64,000 nt of DNA, taken from positions 1-64,000 of the forward strand of contig JAJQDE010000023.1 in NCBI GenBank assembly GCA_021202335.1, in the 5' to 3' direction. Shown piece after piece: positions 7,863-17,740 of this stretch (its first letter is position 1; each line of letters opens with the position of its first letter). The stretch is from Lachnospiraceae bacterium. Lineage in GTDB: Bacteria; Bacillota; Clostridia; Lachnospirales; Lachnospiraceae. The notes below the pieces were generated by a model, which saw nothing but the letters and a program-made list of their open reading frames with translations, made no database searches and was not told the DNA's origin. The position numbers were made by a program, and so were the translations under genes.

Positions 7863-9245
7863 TTATGCATCCTCTTCGTCTAACGCCGCCTTTAACATAA
7901 TTGCACATTCAACCCGTTTTCTCTGAAGCTCACAGCCCAAATCATATGTATCGTAAATGCTTCCGTTGAAATTGTAGGAATTTGCCGCGCAGCCGCCGCT
8001 GCAATAAAATTTAGCAAAGCAATCCTTACATTTTGGCTTTGAATATACATTGCATGTTTTAAATTTCTCGCGGATATCCGTGTTTATAACGCCCTCGTCC
8101 ACGTTTCCCATGAGAAATTCCTCCTGCCCCACAAACTGGTGGCACGGATAAAGGTCCCCCCACGGAGTCACCGCCAAATACTCCGTGCCCGAACCGCAGC
8201 ACGACAAACGCTTGTATACGCACGGGCCGCCCTTTAAATCTATCATAAAATGAAAGAAATTAAAAGCCCTTCCTTCTTTATGGCGCTTAAGCATCTCAGC
8301 CTCAAGCTTATCATACTCGGCAAGCACCTGCGGCAAATCCGACTCGACAAGCGCGTACTCCTCCGTCGGGGGCGCCACCACCGGCTCCACCGATATCTGC
8401 CTGAAGCCCAAATCCGCCAAATGGCAGACATCCGCGGCAAAATCCTTATTAAAATGCGTAAATGTTCCGCGCACATAATAGTTGGTCTGATTTCTGCTTT
8501 CCGCGACCTTTTTGAACTTCGGCATTACAAGGTCATAGCTTCCCTGACCGCCTGCCATCGGACGCATCTTATCATGAATTTCCTTTCTTCCGTCGACGCT
8601 CAGAACCACGTTTGCCATTTCCTTATTGGCAAACTCTATGATATCGTCATTTAAAAGGACTCCGTTTGTCGTAAGCGTAAAGCGGAACTTTTTATTAAAG
8701 GGCTTTTCAAGGCTTCTGCCGTATTCCACCAATTCCTTTACCACGTCCCAATTCATAAGCGGCTCCCCGCCAAAAAAATCAACCTCAAGGTTGACGCGGC
8801 TCCCGGAAGCCTTAACCAAAAGGTCAAGCGCTTTTTTTCCGACATCAAAGCTCATCAGCGCGCGCCTTCCGTGATATTCGCCCTCCTCCGCAAAGCAATA
8901 TTTACATTTCAGATTACAATCATGGGCAATATGCAGACACAACGCCTTTATCACGGTTTCCCGGTTTTTAAAAGCGTCGATGCTCTTTTCGTATATGTCC
9001 TCCGTAAAGAGCATGCCGGCCTCCCTAAGCTCATAAATTTCACCGACAATCTCCTCAAGCTCACCGTTCCTGCCGGGGAAGCTTTTTGCAAGCGTTTCCA
9101 TGGCTTTTTCAGGGCTTGCGTTCTCCAGCCCTTTTTCCGTGATGCAGGCAATGACATCGTAAGCCATGTCCTCCACAACATGGACCGAGCCGCTGTTCAC
9201 ATCCAAAACTATATTGTAGCCGTTATTTTTATACTGATGTATCAA
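7863..9245 (-). CDS. scfB: SCIFF peptide radical SAM maturase
   Basis: 460 residues. The N-terminal quarter is a peptide-recognition domain. The radical SAM motif CNLKCKYC (Cys near 110, 114, 117) binds the SAM-cleaving 4Fe-4S cluster, and a Cys-rich SPASM region (CVYKRLSCCGSG, CNVYSKPKCKDC, FYCSGGCAANS) binds auxiliary clusters. The family forms Cys-to-Thr thioether links in the SCIFF peptide encoded directly upstream. It lies between the SCIFF gene and secDF. The identification rests on motifs plus the neighbouring substrate. Confidence 0.95.
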   Translation of the reverse strand: MIHQYKNNGYNIVLDVNSGSVHVVEDMAYDVIACITEKGLENASPEKAMETLAKSFPGRNGELEEIVGEIYELREAGMLFTEDIYEKSIDAFKNRETVIKALCLHIAHDCNLKCKYCFAEEGEYHGRRALMSFDVGKKALDLLVKASGSRVNLEVDFFGGEPLMNWDVVKELVEYGRSLEKPFNKKFRFTLTTNGVLLNDDIIEFANKEMANVVLSVDGRKEIHDKMRPMAGGQGSYDLVMPKFKKVAESRNQTNYYVRGTFTHFNKDFAADVCHLADLGFRQISVEPVVAPPTEEYALVESDLPQVLAEYDKLEAEMLKRHKEGRAFNFFHFMIDLKGGPCVYKRLSCCGSGTEYLAVTPWGDLYPCHQFVGQEEFLMGNVDEGVINTDIREKFKTCNVYSKPKCKDCFAKFYCSGGCAANSYNFNGSIYDTYDLGCELQRKRVECAIMLKAALDEEDA

Positions 9246-9301
9246 CTTTATCCGTTCCTTTTCCGTATTGTTAAAATATTATCCTGATACAGGACAGATA
9301 A

Positions 9302-9332
9302 TAAGCAGCGATTACCGAAAAACCGCTGCTTA
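9302..9332 (-). terminator. Hairpin between SCIFF gene and its maturase
   Basis: 9-bp inverted repeat TAAGCAGCG/CGCTGCTTA followed by TTATTATCT on the minus strand. As a leaky terminator it would give more peptide than maturase transcript; that role is inferred. Confidence 0.5.
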
Positions 9333-9379
9333 CACCGTTAAAACTGTTTTCTATTGCGAAATGCCGCCGTAAAACATCC

Positions 9380-9523
9380 TTACTTTGTATTCTCACAGCT
9401 CTGATTGCCCACTGTGCAGGATGTCTTACAAGCTGACTGGCAGGATGTCTGACATTCGCCGCATCCGCCCTTTTTCATTGACTCTTTATAATCTCTGGTC
9501 GTTAATGTTTTGATGTGCTTCAT
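9380..9523 (-). CDS. scfA: SCIFF (six-cysteine) ribosomally made peptide precursor
   Basis: 47 residues starting MKHIKTLTTRDYKES and ending in the hallmark block CGECQTSCQSACKTSC then TVGNQSC. AAGGAGG lies 8 bases before the ATG. SCIFF is nearly universal in Clostridia; the maturase downstream installs thioether bonds. The biological role of the mature peptide is not established. Six cysteines are seen in 45 residues, as the family name requires. Confidence 0.97.
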   Translation of the reverse strand: MKHIKTLTTRDYKESMKKGGCGECQTSCQSACKTSCTVGNQSCENTK

Positions 9524-9651
9524 ACCACGCGCCTCCTTATCCGATATTATTTGCCGCCCGCAAAATATCACAGCCGGCAATATTAGCTTTTTGTAGTATA
9601 TCACATAATTTGTTGCAAGAAAAGAGTTTTTTCGTTTTTGCGTCAGCTTTT

Positions 9652-10680
9652 TTACAGAACCTTATCCAAATATGCCGTATAAGCGTACAATATCTGACCG
9701 TTGAGCACTACCCTCGACCAGCCGTTGTTGCCGATACCCGTGCGCATAATCATGTCGCCGGGGTTTATTGCCACGACAATGGTGGCGTCGCTTGCCGTCC
9801 CCGGCTCCGTTCTGAGATTCAGATCCGCAGTGTTGGGCGTGACCACCTCGCTCACCTCCGTGTACTGCACAAGCGATGCCGACGCCGCGTCAACATGCTC
9901 GGCTCCCGACGGATCCTTAGCGTCCGCGATACCGTCATAATTAAAATACGACACATTCATGTCCACCGTTGTCCCTATTCCCGCAATGGCAGCCTTATTG
10001 GTGTATTGCCACATTGCGTGAACGCCTGTATAGGTGCATGCCGTTGTAATCGGGAACGGGTCGGATGGGTACCATGCCGCCCATACCTTATATTTGTTCA
10101 GCACAGCCATATCCCAATATGCGCTGCTCTCCATATCGCTTTTTGAATTATAAAACATCGGCGTATAGCCTCTTGACGCTATCGTGTCCAAAAAGATGAC
10201 CGCCAGCGCCGTCCGATAAGCCTTATCTAAGCCGTAATGGCGGTTTGCACTGTTTTTATAGCCCTCGCTGTCAAACGCAACCGGAAATGTAATCTTGTAT
10301 TTATCCAGCAGATTTGCCGTAAACACTGCTTCCTCAAGCGCTTCCTCGGCGGTTATTGCCGTGGAATAAAAATATGCGCCTGTCTTTATGCCCACGCGCT
10401 GCGCCTCCTGCAGATTGTATCTCGCATAAGGGTCCTCGTTTAAGACTCCCGTTGCATTGGTCCGGTAGCCCACGCGTATCATCGCAAACTGCACGCCTGA
10501 CGCCGCCACCAAATCCCAATCAATCAGACCCTGATAGCGCGACACGTCAATTCCGATTGCTGCCGATGCCACCTCGTTTGGAGCGGCGCATGCTTTTGTC
10601 TGCGGAATTATTGCAGCGACCGTAATCACAATCGCCATAATGAGTGCTTTCATTTTAGTACCCGTGTGTTTCATTCGCAT
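9652..10680 (-). CDS. Secreted GH25 lysozyme with C-terminal SH3-like domain
   Basis: 342 residues. A signal peptide of about 33 residues ends near ACAAP. The GH25 muramidase domain follows: GIDVSRYQGLIDW with the first acidic residue, VAFDSEGY carrying the Asp/Glu pair, and DMNVSYFN at its end. A short linker leads to an SH3-like wall-binding repeat (ADLNLRTEPG to the end). It should cleave the MurNAc-GlcNAc bond in peptidoglycan outside the cell. It lies between the TIGR04086 and SCIFF genes, interrupting the common clostridial order. Confidence 0.9.
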   Translation of the reverse strand: MRMKHTGTKMKALIMAIVITVAAIIPQTKACAAPNEVASAAIGIDVSRYQGLIDWDLVAASGVQFAMIRVGYRTNATGVLNEDPYARYNLQEAQRVGIKTGAYFYSTAITAEEALEEAVFTANLLDKYKITFPVAFDSEGYKNSANRHYGLDKAYRTALAVIFLDTIASRGYTPMFYNSKSDMESSAYWDMAVLNKYKVWAAWYPSDPFPITTACTYTGVHAMWQYTNKAAIAGIGTTVDMNVSYFNYDGIADAKDPSGAEHVDAASASLVQYTEVSEVVTPNTADLNLRTEPGTASDATIVVAINPGDMIMRTGIGNNGWSRVVLNGQILYAYTAYLDKVL

Positions 10681-10777
10681 TCTCTCCTCTGTGCTTTATG
10701 TTAATCTTAACTAACTTAACATATTTTCTCCCAAAAAACAATATTTTTCAAAAATTTACAAATATTTACCACTGCCC

Positions 10778-11149
10778 TCAGCCGAGCATTCCGCCGAGCA
10801 TCCCGCTTCCCGCACAGATAAACAGCGTGGTAACGCAGGAATTGCCAAAAATCTGCAGCTCCCCCTCCACCGCGAACGTCACTGCACATATAATAAGGAA
10901 GTATAGCACTCCCGCAGCCATCCCCCACAGAAACCTGCGGCTTGCCGCACCCTTGGAAAAGAACAGTCCCGCAAGCAGCGATGACAGGCAGTATACCACA
11001 ATGATACTGATGTCCACCACATTTTCCCCGAGTGAAAACTTGTACAACAATCCCGCCACCGCAAGCAGCATCACGCCGGTTATCAGATACGCGGCAAGCA
11101 GGCATTTTAACAGTGCCACCAGTCGTTCCGTTGCAAATCCGCTTTTCAT
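10778..11149 (-). CDS. TIGR04086 family membrane protein (YrzE-like)
   Basis: 123 residues with four predicted membrane segments and the C-terminal glycine-rich end GSGMLGGMLG. GGAGG lies seven bases before the ATG. The family is of unknown function and is typically found just upstream of SCIFF and its maturase in Clostridia, which matches this context. Confidence 0.8.
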   Translation of the reverse strand: MKSGFATERLVALLKCLLAAYLITGVMLLAVAGLLYKFSLGENVVDISIIVVYCLSSLLAGLFFSKGAASRRFLWGMAAGVLYFLIICAVTFAVEGELQIFGNSCVTTLFICAGSGMLGGMLG

Positions 11150-11181
11150 GTCAAAACCTCCATAAAATTTTGTTAATTATC

Positions 11182-11210
11182 TTGTATTATTTGTTTGACG
11201 CTGATATAAT
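11182..11210 (+). promoter_or_regulatory. Sigma-A promoter of the CNNM-family gene
   Basis: TTGTAT, 17-bp spacer, TATAAT on the plus strand. A small GTGCC-GTC-GGCAC hairpin (11265-11277) follows in the leader. Confidence 0.55.
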
Positions 11211-11345
11211 CTATGCTAATATATATTTGGATATGCTTTATCTGAAGCTTTTTTAATAAAGAATGTGCCGTCGGCACATCCTCGCGGAGCGTTTTATCGT
11301 ACAGAACGCACTTTCCCATACAATGAAAAAAGGAGTGATTTTACT

Positions 11346-12650
11346 TTGGATACCCCTGGTGCCATACAACTAATGATTCTTGCAATATTATTGATACTGT
11401 CGGCGTTTTTCTCTTCAGCCGAAACTGCCCTTACGACCATAAGCAGCGTCAAAATCCGCGCAATGGTGGAGGAAAATCCCAAAGGGCGGGTGCTCACACT
11501 TCAAAAAATTCTCGATAACAGAAGTAAGCTGATAAGTACCATACTTATCGGAAACAATATCGTAAATATCAGCGCCTCCTCCCTCATGACATCGCTTGTT
11601 ATCCGCATATGGGGAAACGCTGCTGTCGGTATTGCCACAGGTATACTTACTCTGCTCGTTCTTATATTCGGAGAGATTGTCCCTAAGACCTGGGCAATGT
11701 ACAACAACGAAAAGCTTTCCCTTACCTATTCGGTTATAATTTATTTTTTAATGCAGGCGCTCACACCCGTGATTTTCATTATAGATAAAATTTCTGGGTT
11801 TTTCCTGAAACTTATGCATATTGACCAGTCAAACCGCGCCGCTATGACGGAAACGGAGCTGAAAACCTATGTTGACGTGAGTCATGAGGACGGCGTCATT
11901 GAGCAGGAGGAGAAAAATCTGATTTATAATGTGTTTGATTTTGGCGATTCCGTGGCAAAGGATATCATGATTCCGCGCATAGATATGACTACGGTTGACG
12001 TCAACGCCTCATATGACGAGCTGCTCGGCATTTTCCGCGACTCCATGTATACACGTATTCCCGTCTACGAGGATGAAGTCGACAATATAATAGGTTTTGC
12101 CAATATAAAGGATTTTCTTTTGGTAAGTGACCGTAACGCATTTCAGATACGCGACATTATGCGCGAAGGCTACTACACATATGAATATAAGAAAACTGCG
12201 GATCTGCTGCTTGAAATGCGCCACTCCTCCTCAAATGTCGCTCTCGTCCTCAATGAATACGGCGCGACCGCCGGCATGATCACGATTGAGGATTTGCTTG
12301 AGGAAATTGTCGGAGAAATACGTGATGAATACGACGCCGATGAAGCGGAGCTTTTTAAAAGGCTTGACGATGATAAATATGAGGTCGGAGGCAGCATGAA
12401 TCTCAGCGACATCAACGATGCGCTTAACACCCGCTTTGAATCCGAGGATTATGACTCCATCGGCGGTATCATGATTGAGCTTTTGGACCGCTTCCCCGCA
12501 GAGGGCGAGGAGGTCGTTACCGACGACGGCATATCGCTTACCGCCGCAAGGGTTGAAAACAACCGCATCGAAACAGTCATTATTCTTCTTCCACCCGCCG
12601 AATACAGCGCTGATGAAGAAAAAATCGAGGAAACGGAAAGCAATCCTTAA
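11346..12650 (+). CDS. CNNM/HlyC-CorC family protein (DUF21, CBS pair, CorC_HlyC domain)
   Basis: 434 residues from a TTG at 11346, chosen because AGGAG lies about 10 bases upstream and the membrane domain begins at once (MDTPGAIQLMILAILLILSA). Domains in order: DUF21 with about four TMs and FSSAETALT; a CBS pair near 200-325 (PRIDMTTVDV onwards); and a C-terminal CorC_HlyC domain. The family includes magnesium efflux and resistance proteins; older names call it hemolysin. It is an isolated plus-strand gene. Confidence 0.88.
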   Translation: MDTPGAIQLMILAILLILSAFFSSAETALTTISSVKIRAMVEENPKGRVLTLQKILDNRSKLISTILIGNNIVNISASSLMTSLVIRIWGNAAVGIATGILTLLVLIFGEIVPKTWAMYNNEKLSLTYSVIIYFLMQALTPVIFIIDKISGFFLKLMHIDQSNRAAMTETELKTYVDVSHEDGVIEQEEKNLIYNVFDFGDSVAKDIMIPRIDMTTVDVNASYDELLGIFRDSMYTRIPVYEDEVDNIIGFANIKDFLLVSDRNAFQIRDIMREGYYTYEYKKTADLLLEMRHSSSNVALVLNEYGATAGMITIEDLLEEIVGEIRDEYDADEAELFKRLDDDKYEVGGSMNLSDINDALNTRFESEDYDSIGGIMIELLDRFPAEGEEVVTDDGISLTAARVENNRIETVIILLPPAEYSADEEKIEETESNP

Positions 12651-12656
12651 AGTCTG

Positions 12657-12688
12657 AATTGCCGCCGAAAAAATCGGCGGCAATTTTT
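12657..12688. terminator. Bidirectional terminator between convergent genes
   Basis: Perfect 12-bp stem AATTGCCGCCGA/TCGGCGGCAATT with an A5 loop. It sits between the plus-strand CNNM gene and the minus-strand 773-residue gene, and its right edge touches the latter's stop codon. Confidence 0.85.
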
Positions 12689-15008
12689 ACATTTCTGCGT
12701 AAAATTTATAAGTGTCCATCATTTCGTCGGGTATCGTATCAGTCACCTTCTGCAATGCCTTTATCTTAAGCTCAAATTCCTGCTTTTTCTTTTGCGCGTT
12801 TCTGATGCTCCTTGCCTGAGCCACCTCATACGGGCTCTGTGCATTGAGCCTTGTCCTGATTGATTTTTCAAGCGGACAGTACGTCGCCAAAAGCTCCCTT
12901 GCCACTTTATTCAGCTTCATGGAGCCGTTCGCCTCGTTTTTAATCCACGCCTCATAATCCGACAGGTAAATTTCACGCGAATTGTTCCTGCCCTTCTGTA
13001 TCTGAAGCTTTACCTTCTCGCGCGCTTCGTCCGAAAGGTCGCGGTTTTTGCGGTAAAACTGTATATAATCCATATATTCCGAGGTGAGCGATTTCACCTT
13101 AACATCGTTCCACGCCATACCCTGTATGCAGCGGCAGATTTCCCAGCGGAAGCGCCCAAACATTTTTACCATAAGGTCGTCTATGTTTTTGCTCGTCATG
13201 ACCGGGAAGCAGAAGCGCGCCGGCGTGCCTTTATTTTTCCCGCCTACCTCCTGCCACATGGAAGCGTTAAGCCCAAACAGCGGAAACAGAATAACGTCAG
13301 GATAGACATTTTTCATCACTGTTTCATTTACAATTTTCAGATTGGTGTTAGAGTAAATTACCTCCCTGTAAAAGACGGAGTAATCCAGCTTAACCAATTT
13401 ATTTACGCTTTCGTTAATTTTGCGTTTAGTGACAAGTATTTTATCAAGATAACCGAATATCGCTTCCTTATATAAAATCGGCATGTACGCTGAGGGCTGT
13501 CCGTAAATGGTGCGCATGTTGCTCGTCATCATATTCATTACCTCATACTCCACACGCTTATCCATATTATTGAGCAGCGCCTTTTGATCCTTCTCAGTAA
13601 TCTCGCCCTGCTTTTTCAGCGAGCGCAGGTTTTCCGCATAATCCTCGTCAAATTCGCTCTTTGACGGCTCACGCACGCCTTCCTTTATCATATCGAGCCA
13701 TTCCATCATGCTGACTACCTTGCACGGACCTTCATTTTCTTCGTATTCAATTCCGCACAAAAATTCCAAATGCTCGGGGTCTAAAAGCCTCTCGTCAATA
13801 TATCCGTAGTTCATGAAAAGCTCTACTGCCTTGGGCGGCGCTATCAGGCCTTCCCTGATTTTACGATAGCATGCCAAATAGAGCTTAAACACAATCGGCG
13901 TTATCGCCTTCTTTGCTTTCTTTACGTCGTCCTCCACGGAAAGCCGGTCCGGCGCCTGTACCAAATGCTCTATATTTGTCTTTAAGGTCAGCTTATCCTC
14001 ATCGCTGATTGGCGCGTACTTCAAAATCTGCTCCAATGAATTTGGAAGAGATGCCACATCACGCTTAATCTCCGCCTCACGTTCCTCCTTTGATTTCTGC
14101 TCCCTGACAATAACCTCTCTGCCTGCAAGCGCCGCCATCTGCTCTCTTAAGTGCGCGGAATCAAACGCCGGCAAGCCCTCAATCTGCTGTCTAAGCGCAT
14201 TATACTGAAATTCCGCCTCGTCTATAATGTTGGACAAAAGCACGTGAAGCTCTATAGGGAGCGCGTCCTTCTTTTTCATTTCCTGCGCCTTGATGCAGAT
14301 GTACTCAAACAAATTCTGCCTTGGTCTGAGCGCAACCGCCTCGATAATGCTCTTTATGTACTCGACCATGGCGGCGCAGTCCTCGATAAACGACGACACG
14401 AGCGCCATAATCTCATTCACCTGAAAGCTTACCATTTCCTCACTGTACGAGAAATACTGCTTATTCGCGCCCAACGGGATTTTTGCGCCCTCCTCATAAT
14501 ACGGCATCCTATACTCGTTGATATCCTGGATTGCCTCATAAGGCTGCAGCTCCTCAAGCTCCTGTATGCCGATTGCGGCGATGTCAAATTTTTTACACAG
14601 CTCCTTATAATCCTCATAGCCGGTCTTTGCAAAATTGAAAATCCTTTCAGTCCTGTCTGCAAGGCTGTTTTTTATCCTGTAAAGCTCCACCGCGCTGCGA
14701 AACTGTGAGGATATCATAATCGCACGGAAGTCCGCATTCTTTGCAATAATGTTCCGAAGCGTTTCCTCTCCCTGCACGGGAAGCGCATAGACAACGGAAT
14801 CCTCTGCTGCCGTATAGGTTGCCGAATAGCTCTCCTCATTCATTCCGTTTAACGCCAAATATGATGCCTGCGGTCTTATCAGCTTAAAGCTGTCCGCCTG
14901 CATCACAACCTTTCCCGCAAGCACAATTCCTATTTGCGTCACCTTCTCACCCTTGGCAAAGATTATTTCGCCCTTTTTCACCGTATTTCTTCCGTTTTCT
15001 TTTAGCAT
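12687..15008 (-). CDS. Unclassified 773-residue protein with cNMP-binding-like N-terminus
   Basis: The first 110 residues resemble a Crp-type cyclic nucleotide-binding fold (VKKGEIIFAKGEKVTQIGIVL, LAGKVV, later EDSVVYALP) but lack the RxA/S/T phosphate-binding signature and any DNA-binding HTH. The remaining 660 residues are mostly charged and helical, without signal peptide or TM, and match no family I recognise. A conserved-looking core reads FCFPVMTSKNIDDLM followed by FGRFRWEICRCIQG. SD GGAGG precedes the ATG, which overlaps the stop of the phosphopantetheinyl transferase gene (ATGCTAA), so the two are translationally coupled. Cytoplasmic and possibly signalling; function unknown. Confidence 0.75.
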   Translation of the reverse strand: MLKENGRNTVKKGEIIFAKGEKVTQIGIVLAGKVVMQADSFKLIRPQASYLALNGMNEESYSATYTAAEDSVVYALPVQGEETLRNIIAKNADFRAIMISSQFRSAVELYRIKNSLADRTERIFNFAKTGYEDYKELCKKFDIAAIGIQELEELQPYEAIQDINEYRMPYYEEGAKIPLGANKQYFSYSEEMVSFQVNEIMALVSSFIEDCAAMVEYIKSIIEAVALRPRQNLFEYICIKAQEMKKKDALPIELHVLLSNIIDEAEFQYNALRQQIEGLPAFDSAHLREQMAALAGREVIVREQKSKEEREAEIKRDVASLPNSLEQILKYAPISDEDKLTLKTNIEHLVQAPDRLSVEDDVKKAKKAITPIVFKLYLACYRKIREGLIAPPKAVELFMNYGYIDERLLDPEHLEFLCGIEYEENEGPCKVVSMMEWLDMIKEGVREPSKSEFDEDYAENLRSLKKQGEITEKDQKALLNNMDKRVEYEVMNMMTSNMRTIYGQPSAYMPILYKEAIFGYLDKILVTKRKINESVNKLVKLDYSVFYREVIYSNTNLKIVNETVMKNVYPDVILFPLFGLNASMWQEVGGKNKGTPARFCFPVMTSKNIDDLMVKMFGRFRWEICRCIQGMAWNDVKVKSLTSEYMDYIQFYRKNRDLSDEAREKVKLQIQKGRNNSREIYLSDYEAWIKNEANGSMKLNKVARELLATYCPLEKSIRTRLNAQSPYEVAQARSIRNAQKKKQEFELKIKALQKVTDTIPDEMMDTYKFYAEM

Positions 15009-15697
15009 GTTTTTCCTCCGGTTTTACTTATTCTGTCCGCATCTGCTATAATAATCCGTTCCGGGAAGCGCTGCCTGCGGCTGCACGCACATACTGCATA
15101 TCCCGGGATCTCCCCGTACAGCCTGATATAAAACCGGCTGCCTGTTTGGGTGTCCGTCATATATGTGTAGGAGCAGTCCGCAACATACCTGCTTATTCCC
15201 GCCCCGATTCCTCTGCCCGTAAGCTTAACGCAGCTTTCCTTTGCCACCCACATTTTGTACATCTCAACGGTCTGCCTGTCCCTGTCAGACTCATATTCCA
15301 GCAGCCTTTTATATTCCTCCCCGGAATAAAATCTGTTTGCAACCGACATTTTGAGTGCCCCTATTTTTTGAATATCCGCGCCCGTTTCCATATCGTCGGC
15401 CGCACACAGAACCCATTCCCCCGAATGTGAAAGAGAATAAAAAAAGCCGCCGCAATTTGACAGATACGGCTTTCCATAGCTGCCCTCCTCAATCTCCAGC
15501 CGGCTCCACGCATCCTCGCCAAAGCCCGCCTCCAAAAATGCATGGCGCAGCAAAAGTCCCGCGCTTACGCTCCTCAATCGTTCTTCCCTGTGTTTTATCG
15601 CTTTTACCTTTTCCTGTCTTTTCCTGTCAAGGAGATTGAAAAACTGCTCATAAATCCGGTCCGGTATCTCAAGGACTCTCGACGCATAAATTTTCAT
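15002..15697 (-). CDS. 4'-phosphopantetheinyl transferase, Sfp type
   Basis: 231 residues. Motifs in order: GKPYL, FYSLSHSGEWVL, TGADIQKIG (the Mg-binding GxDxE/Q element, here with Q), and WVAKESCVKLTGRG. The enzyme moves phosphopantetheine from CoA to a serine on carrier proteins of polyketide, peptide or fatty acid synthases. No carrier-protein or synthase gene is in this window, so its partner is elsewhere. The stop codon overlaps the next gene's start. Confidence 0.88.
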   Translation of the reverse strand: MKIYASRVLEIPDRIYEQFFNLLDRKRQEKVKAIKHREERLRSVSAGLLLRHAFLEAGFGEDAWSRLEIEEGSYGKPYLSNCGGFFYSLSHSGEWVLCAADDMETGADIQKIGALKMSVANRFYSGEEYKRLLEYESDRDRQTVEMYKMWVAKESCVKLTGRGIGAGISRYVADCSYTYMTDTQTGSRFYIRLYGEIPGYAVCACSRRQRFPERIIIADADRISKTGGKTC

Positions 15698-15728
15698 TCT
15701 CCCTCCTTAATATGACTATCCAAAGCTA

Positions 15729-15750
15729 CCCCTGCATTTGATTGCAGGGG
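15729..15750 (-). terminator. Terminator after the chemoreceptor gene
   Basis: 8-bp stem CCCCTGCA/TGCAGGGG 16 bp past the stop codon, between the chemoreceptor and the transferase gene. The U tract is poor, so readthrough is possible. Confidence 0.5.
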
Positions 15751-15765
15751 CCGAAAAGAATTTCC

Positions 15766-17550
15766 TTAATATTTGCCAAAATCCGAATCCAGTGAAATAA
15801 TGCTTTCGTTATCCACAAATACCTCATCCGCAAAATCATCCGCTGACTCTTTAGCTCTTTCTTTAGCCGCAATGAGCTTATATTTGCTGACTGCATGCTG
15901 TAACTGCCCTGCAAGGCTTGAAAGCTCCGCGCTTGCCGCCGCACACTGCTCTGACGTTGCGGAATTGGTCTGCACGACATCCGCTATTTTCGTAATACCC
16001 GCATTGACCTGCCCTACTGAGCTTGCCTGATTTGCGGATGCTCCCGCGATATGGCTTACAAGGTTTGCAATATTCTCCACGGAAGCAAGTATTTCCTCCA
16101 AAGCCTTAGCCGTTTCCACTGCAAGCTTAGAGCCGACTCCAACCTTCTTTATGGAATCCTCTATCATTTCCGCAGAATCCTTTGCCGCTTCAGCGGACTT
16201 GCTGGCAAGGTTCCTGACCTCGTCCGCCACCACTGCAAAGCCCTTTCCATGTACGCCCGCTCTTGCGGCCTCGACAGATGCATTCAGCGCCAAAATATTT
16301 GTCTGGAATGCAATGTCGTCAATCACCTTCATGATTTTTGATATGTTCTCCGATGCATCGTTGATATCATGCATGGCATTAATCATCTGCTTCATCTGCT
16401 CATTTCCACGGATTGCGCCATCCTTTGTACTCTGTGCAAGCTCATTAGCCTTGTTCGCATCATCAGCATTAATCTTTGCTCCCGTCGCAATCTCCTCAAT
16501 CGAGGCGGTAATTTCCTCAATCGCGCTCGCCTGCTGCGTAGTTCCCTGTGCAAGGGAGCTGCTTGCGCTTGCGACCTCGTTTGCTCCTGATGCCATCCTT
16601 GCAGCCGCATCGCGGATAACCGTAAGATTTTTATTGTTCTCCTTGAGCATCTTGCGGATCGCCTTGCCCATGGCGTCCTTATCGCTTGCGGGGCTGCAGG
16701 TAACCGTGAGGTCTCCCTCCGCAACCTTTTCAGCTATATGCGCCTGAGCTCCGATATTATGAATCATATCCGCAAAGTCCTGCGTCAAATCTCCAAACTC
16801 GTCGTTTGTTTCCCTTGTAATCTCCTGGTCGATATCTCCCTCAGCCAAACGCTGCGCCACGTTCTGCAGCTTGGTAATCGGAGCAAGGAAACGCCTGTTT
16901 GCGACAAGTGTGGCAAGCACCAGGCATAAAACATACCTTGCCGCCGCAATCAAAATAATAAACCAGATTCTGGTGCTGATATATGAATTAACCTCTTCCC
17001 TAGGCTTTCCGGCAAACGCCATACCGATGATTTCAGCGCCATCTCTTCCGGCGTTCACCGGCATGTAGTAGCCGTAATAATGTTCATTATTAATAATGAT
17101 ATCCGTTGACTCATAAATTTCACCGTTCGTGAGTACGCTTTCAATGACTGCGGAATCCGCCTTTGTTCCCACAGCCCTCTCTCCGTTTTCGGTCATTATG
17201 GTCGTTGCTCTTCTTGTATCACCATAGAAAAGAGTAATTTCCACGTCATTTGCCTCAGCGTAGTAGTCAATGCCTTCCATGTTCTGTGACACATTGTAAT
17301 CACCCTTATATAAGTCCTCTCCTACCATCCTGAACTCGTCCAGATCCATGTTGTCCAGCGCCAAAAGCGCTCCCGTCGCGGCGCCCCGCAAAGTAGTAAA
17401 CACCTCGTCCTGCATACCCCGCTTCATAGTCCAGCCGGCAAAAAAGGTAATGATAATGCAGGTTACCAAAAGAGGAATTGAAGTAAGTGAAATCACAAGC
17501 CTCTTTACGCCAAAGCGTTTCTTTGATTTGTTTTTAGTCTTTTTTTCCAT
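15766..17550 (-). CDS. Methyl-accepting chemotaxis protein with Cache-like sensor domain
   Basis: 594 residues from the ATG at 17550 (AGGATG seven bases upstream). Order: basic N-terminus, TM1, an extracellular Cache-like sensor of about 150 residues, TM2 ([20 protein letters not shown]), a HAMP domain, then a long coiled-coil signalling domain with the hairpin tip [20 protein letters not shown]. The C-terminus has no CheR-tethering pentapeptide. It senses an unknown ligand and signals to CheA. No other chemotaxis gene is in the window. Confidence 0.93.
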   Translation of the reverse strand: MEKKTKNKSKKRFGVKRLVISLTSIPLLVTCIIITFFAGWTMKRGMQDEVFTTLRGAATGALLALDNMDLDEFRMVGEDLYKGDYNVSQNMEGIDYYAEANDVEITLFYGDTRRATTIMTENGERAVGTKADSAVIESVLTNGEIYESTDIIINNEHYYGYYMPVNAGRDGAEIIGMAFAGKPREEVNSYISTRIWFIILIAAARYVLCLVLATLVANRRFLAPITKLQNVAQRLAEGDIDQEITRETNDEFGDLTQDFADMIHNIGAQAHIAEKVAEGDLTVTCSPASDKDAMGKAIRKMLKENNKNLTVIRDAAARMASGANEVASASSSLAQGTTQQASAIEEITASIEEIATGAKINADDANKANELAQSTKDGAIRGNEQMKQMINAMHDINDASENISKIMKVIDDIAFQTNILALNASVEAARAGVHGKGFAVVADEVRNLASKSAEAAKDSAEMIEDSIKKVGVGSKLAVETAKALEEILASVENIANLVSHIAGASANQASSVGQVNAGITKIADVVQTNSATSEQCAAASAELSSLAGQLQHAVSKYKLIAAKERAKESADDFADEVFVDNESIISLDSDFGKY

Positions 17551-17581
17551 AAGTAACATCCTTTCCGCGCAATTTTCGCTA

Positions 17582-17619
17582 TTACAATCTATTGTAAATT
17601 GTTTTTTGTTTTTAGTCAA
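17582..17619 (-). promoter_or_regulatory. Chemoreceptor promoter with overlapping palindrome
   Basis: TTGACT, 17-bp spacer, TACAAT on the minus strand. A perfect palindrome TTACAAT-CT-ATTGTAA (17582-17597) covers the -10 element and start region and could be an operator. Confidence 0.55.
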
Positions 17620-17653
17620 TAGATTATGTTGTCTGTCACTTCGAAAAATGCAG

Positions 17654-17734
17654 CTTATGAGAAGCTGCAAAGCTGATTCTCATAAAAGCCCGCGTAAAAG
17701 GGCGCAAATCTGATTACAGGGTTCCTGTAATATT
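17654..17734 (-). repeat. Dispersed three-hairpin intergenic repeat, copy 1
   Basis: Sits just downstream of the sigG stop. On the minus strand: a hairpin around TTACAGGAACCCTGTAA, a GCCC...GGGC hairpin followed by TTTT (terminator-like), and an AGAATCAGC...GCAGCTTCT hairpin. It closely matches the block at 55624-55716, except that copy 2 carries 12 extra bases in the first loop. Both copies follow a minus-strand stop codon. Confidence 0.75.
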
Positions 17735-17740
17735 ATGGAT

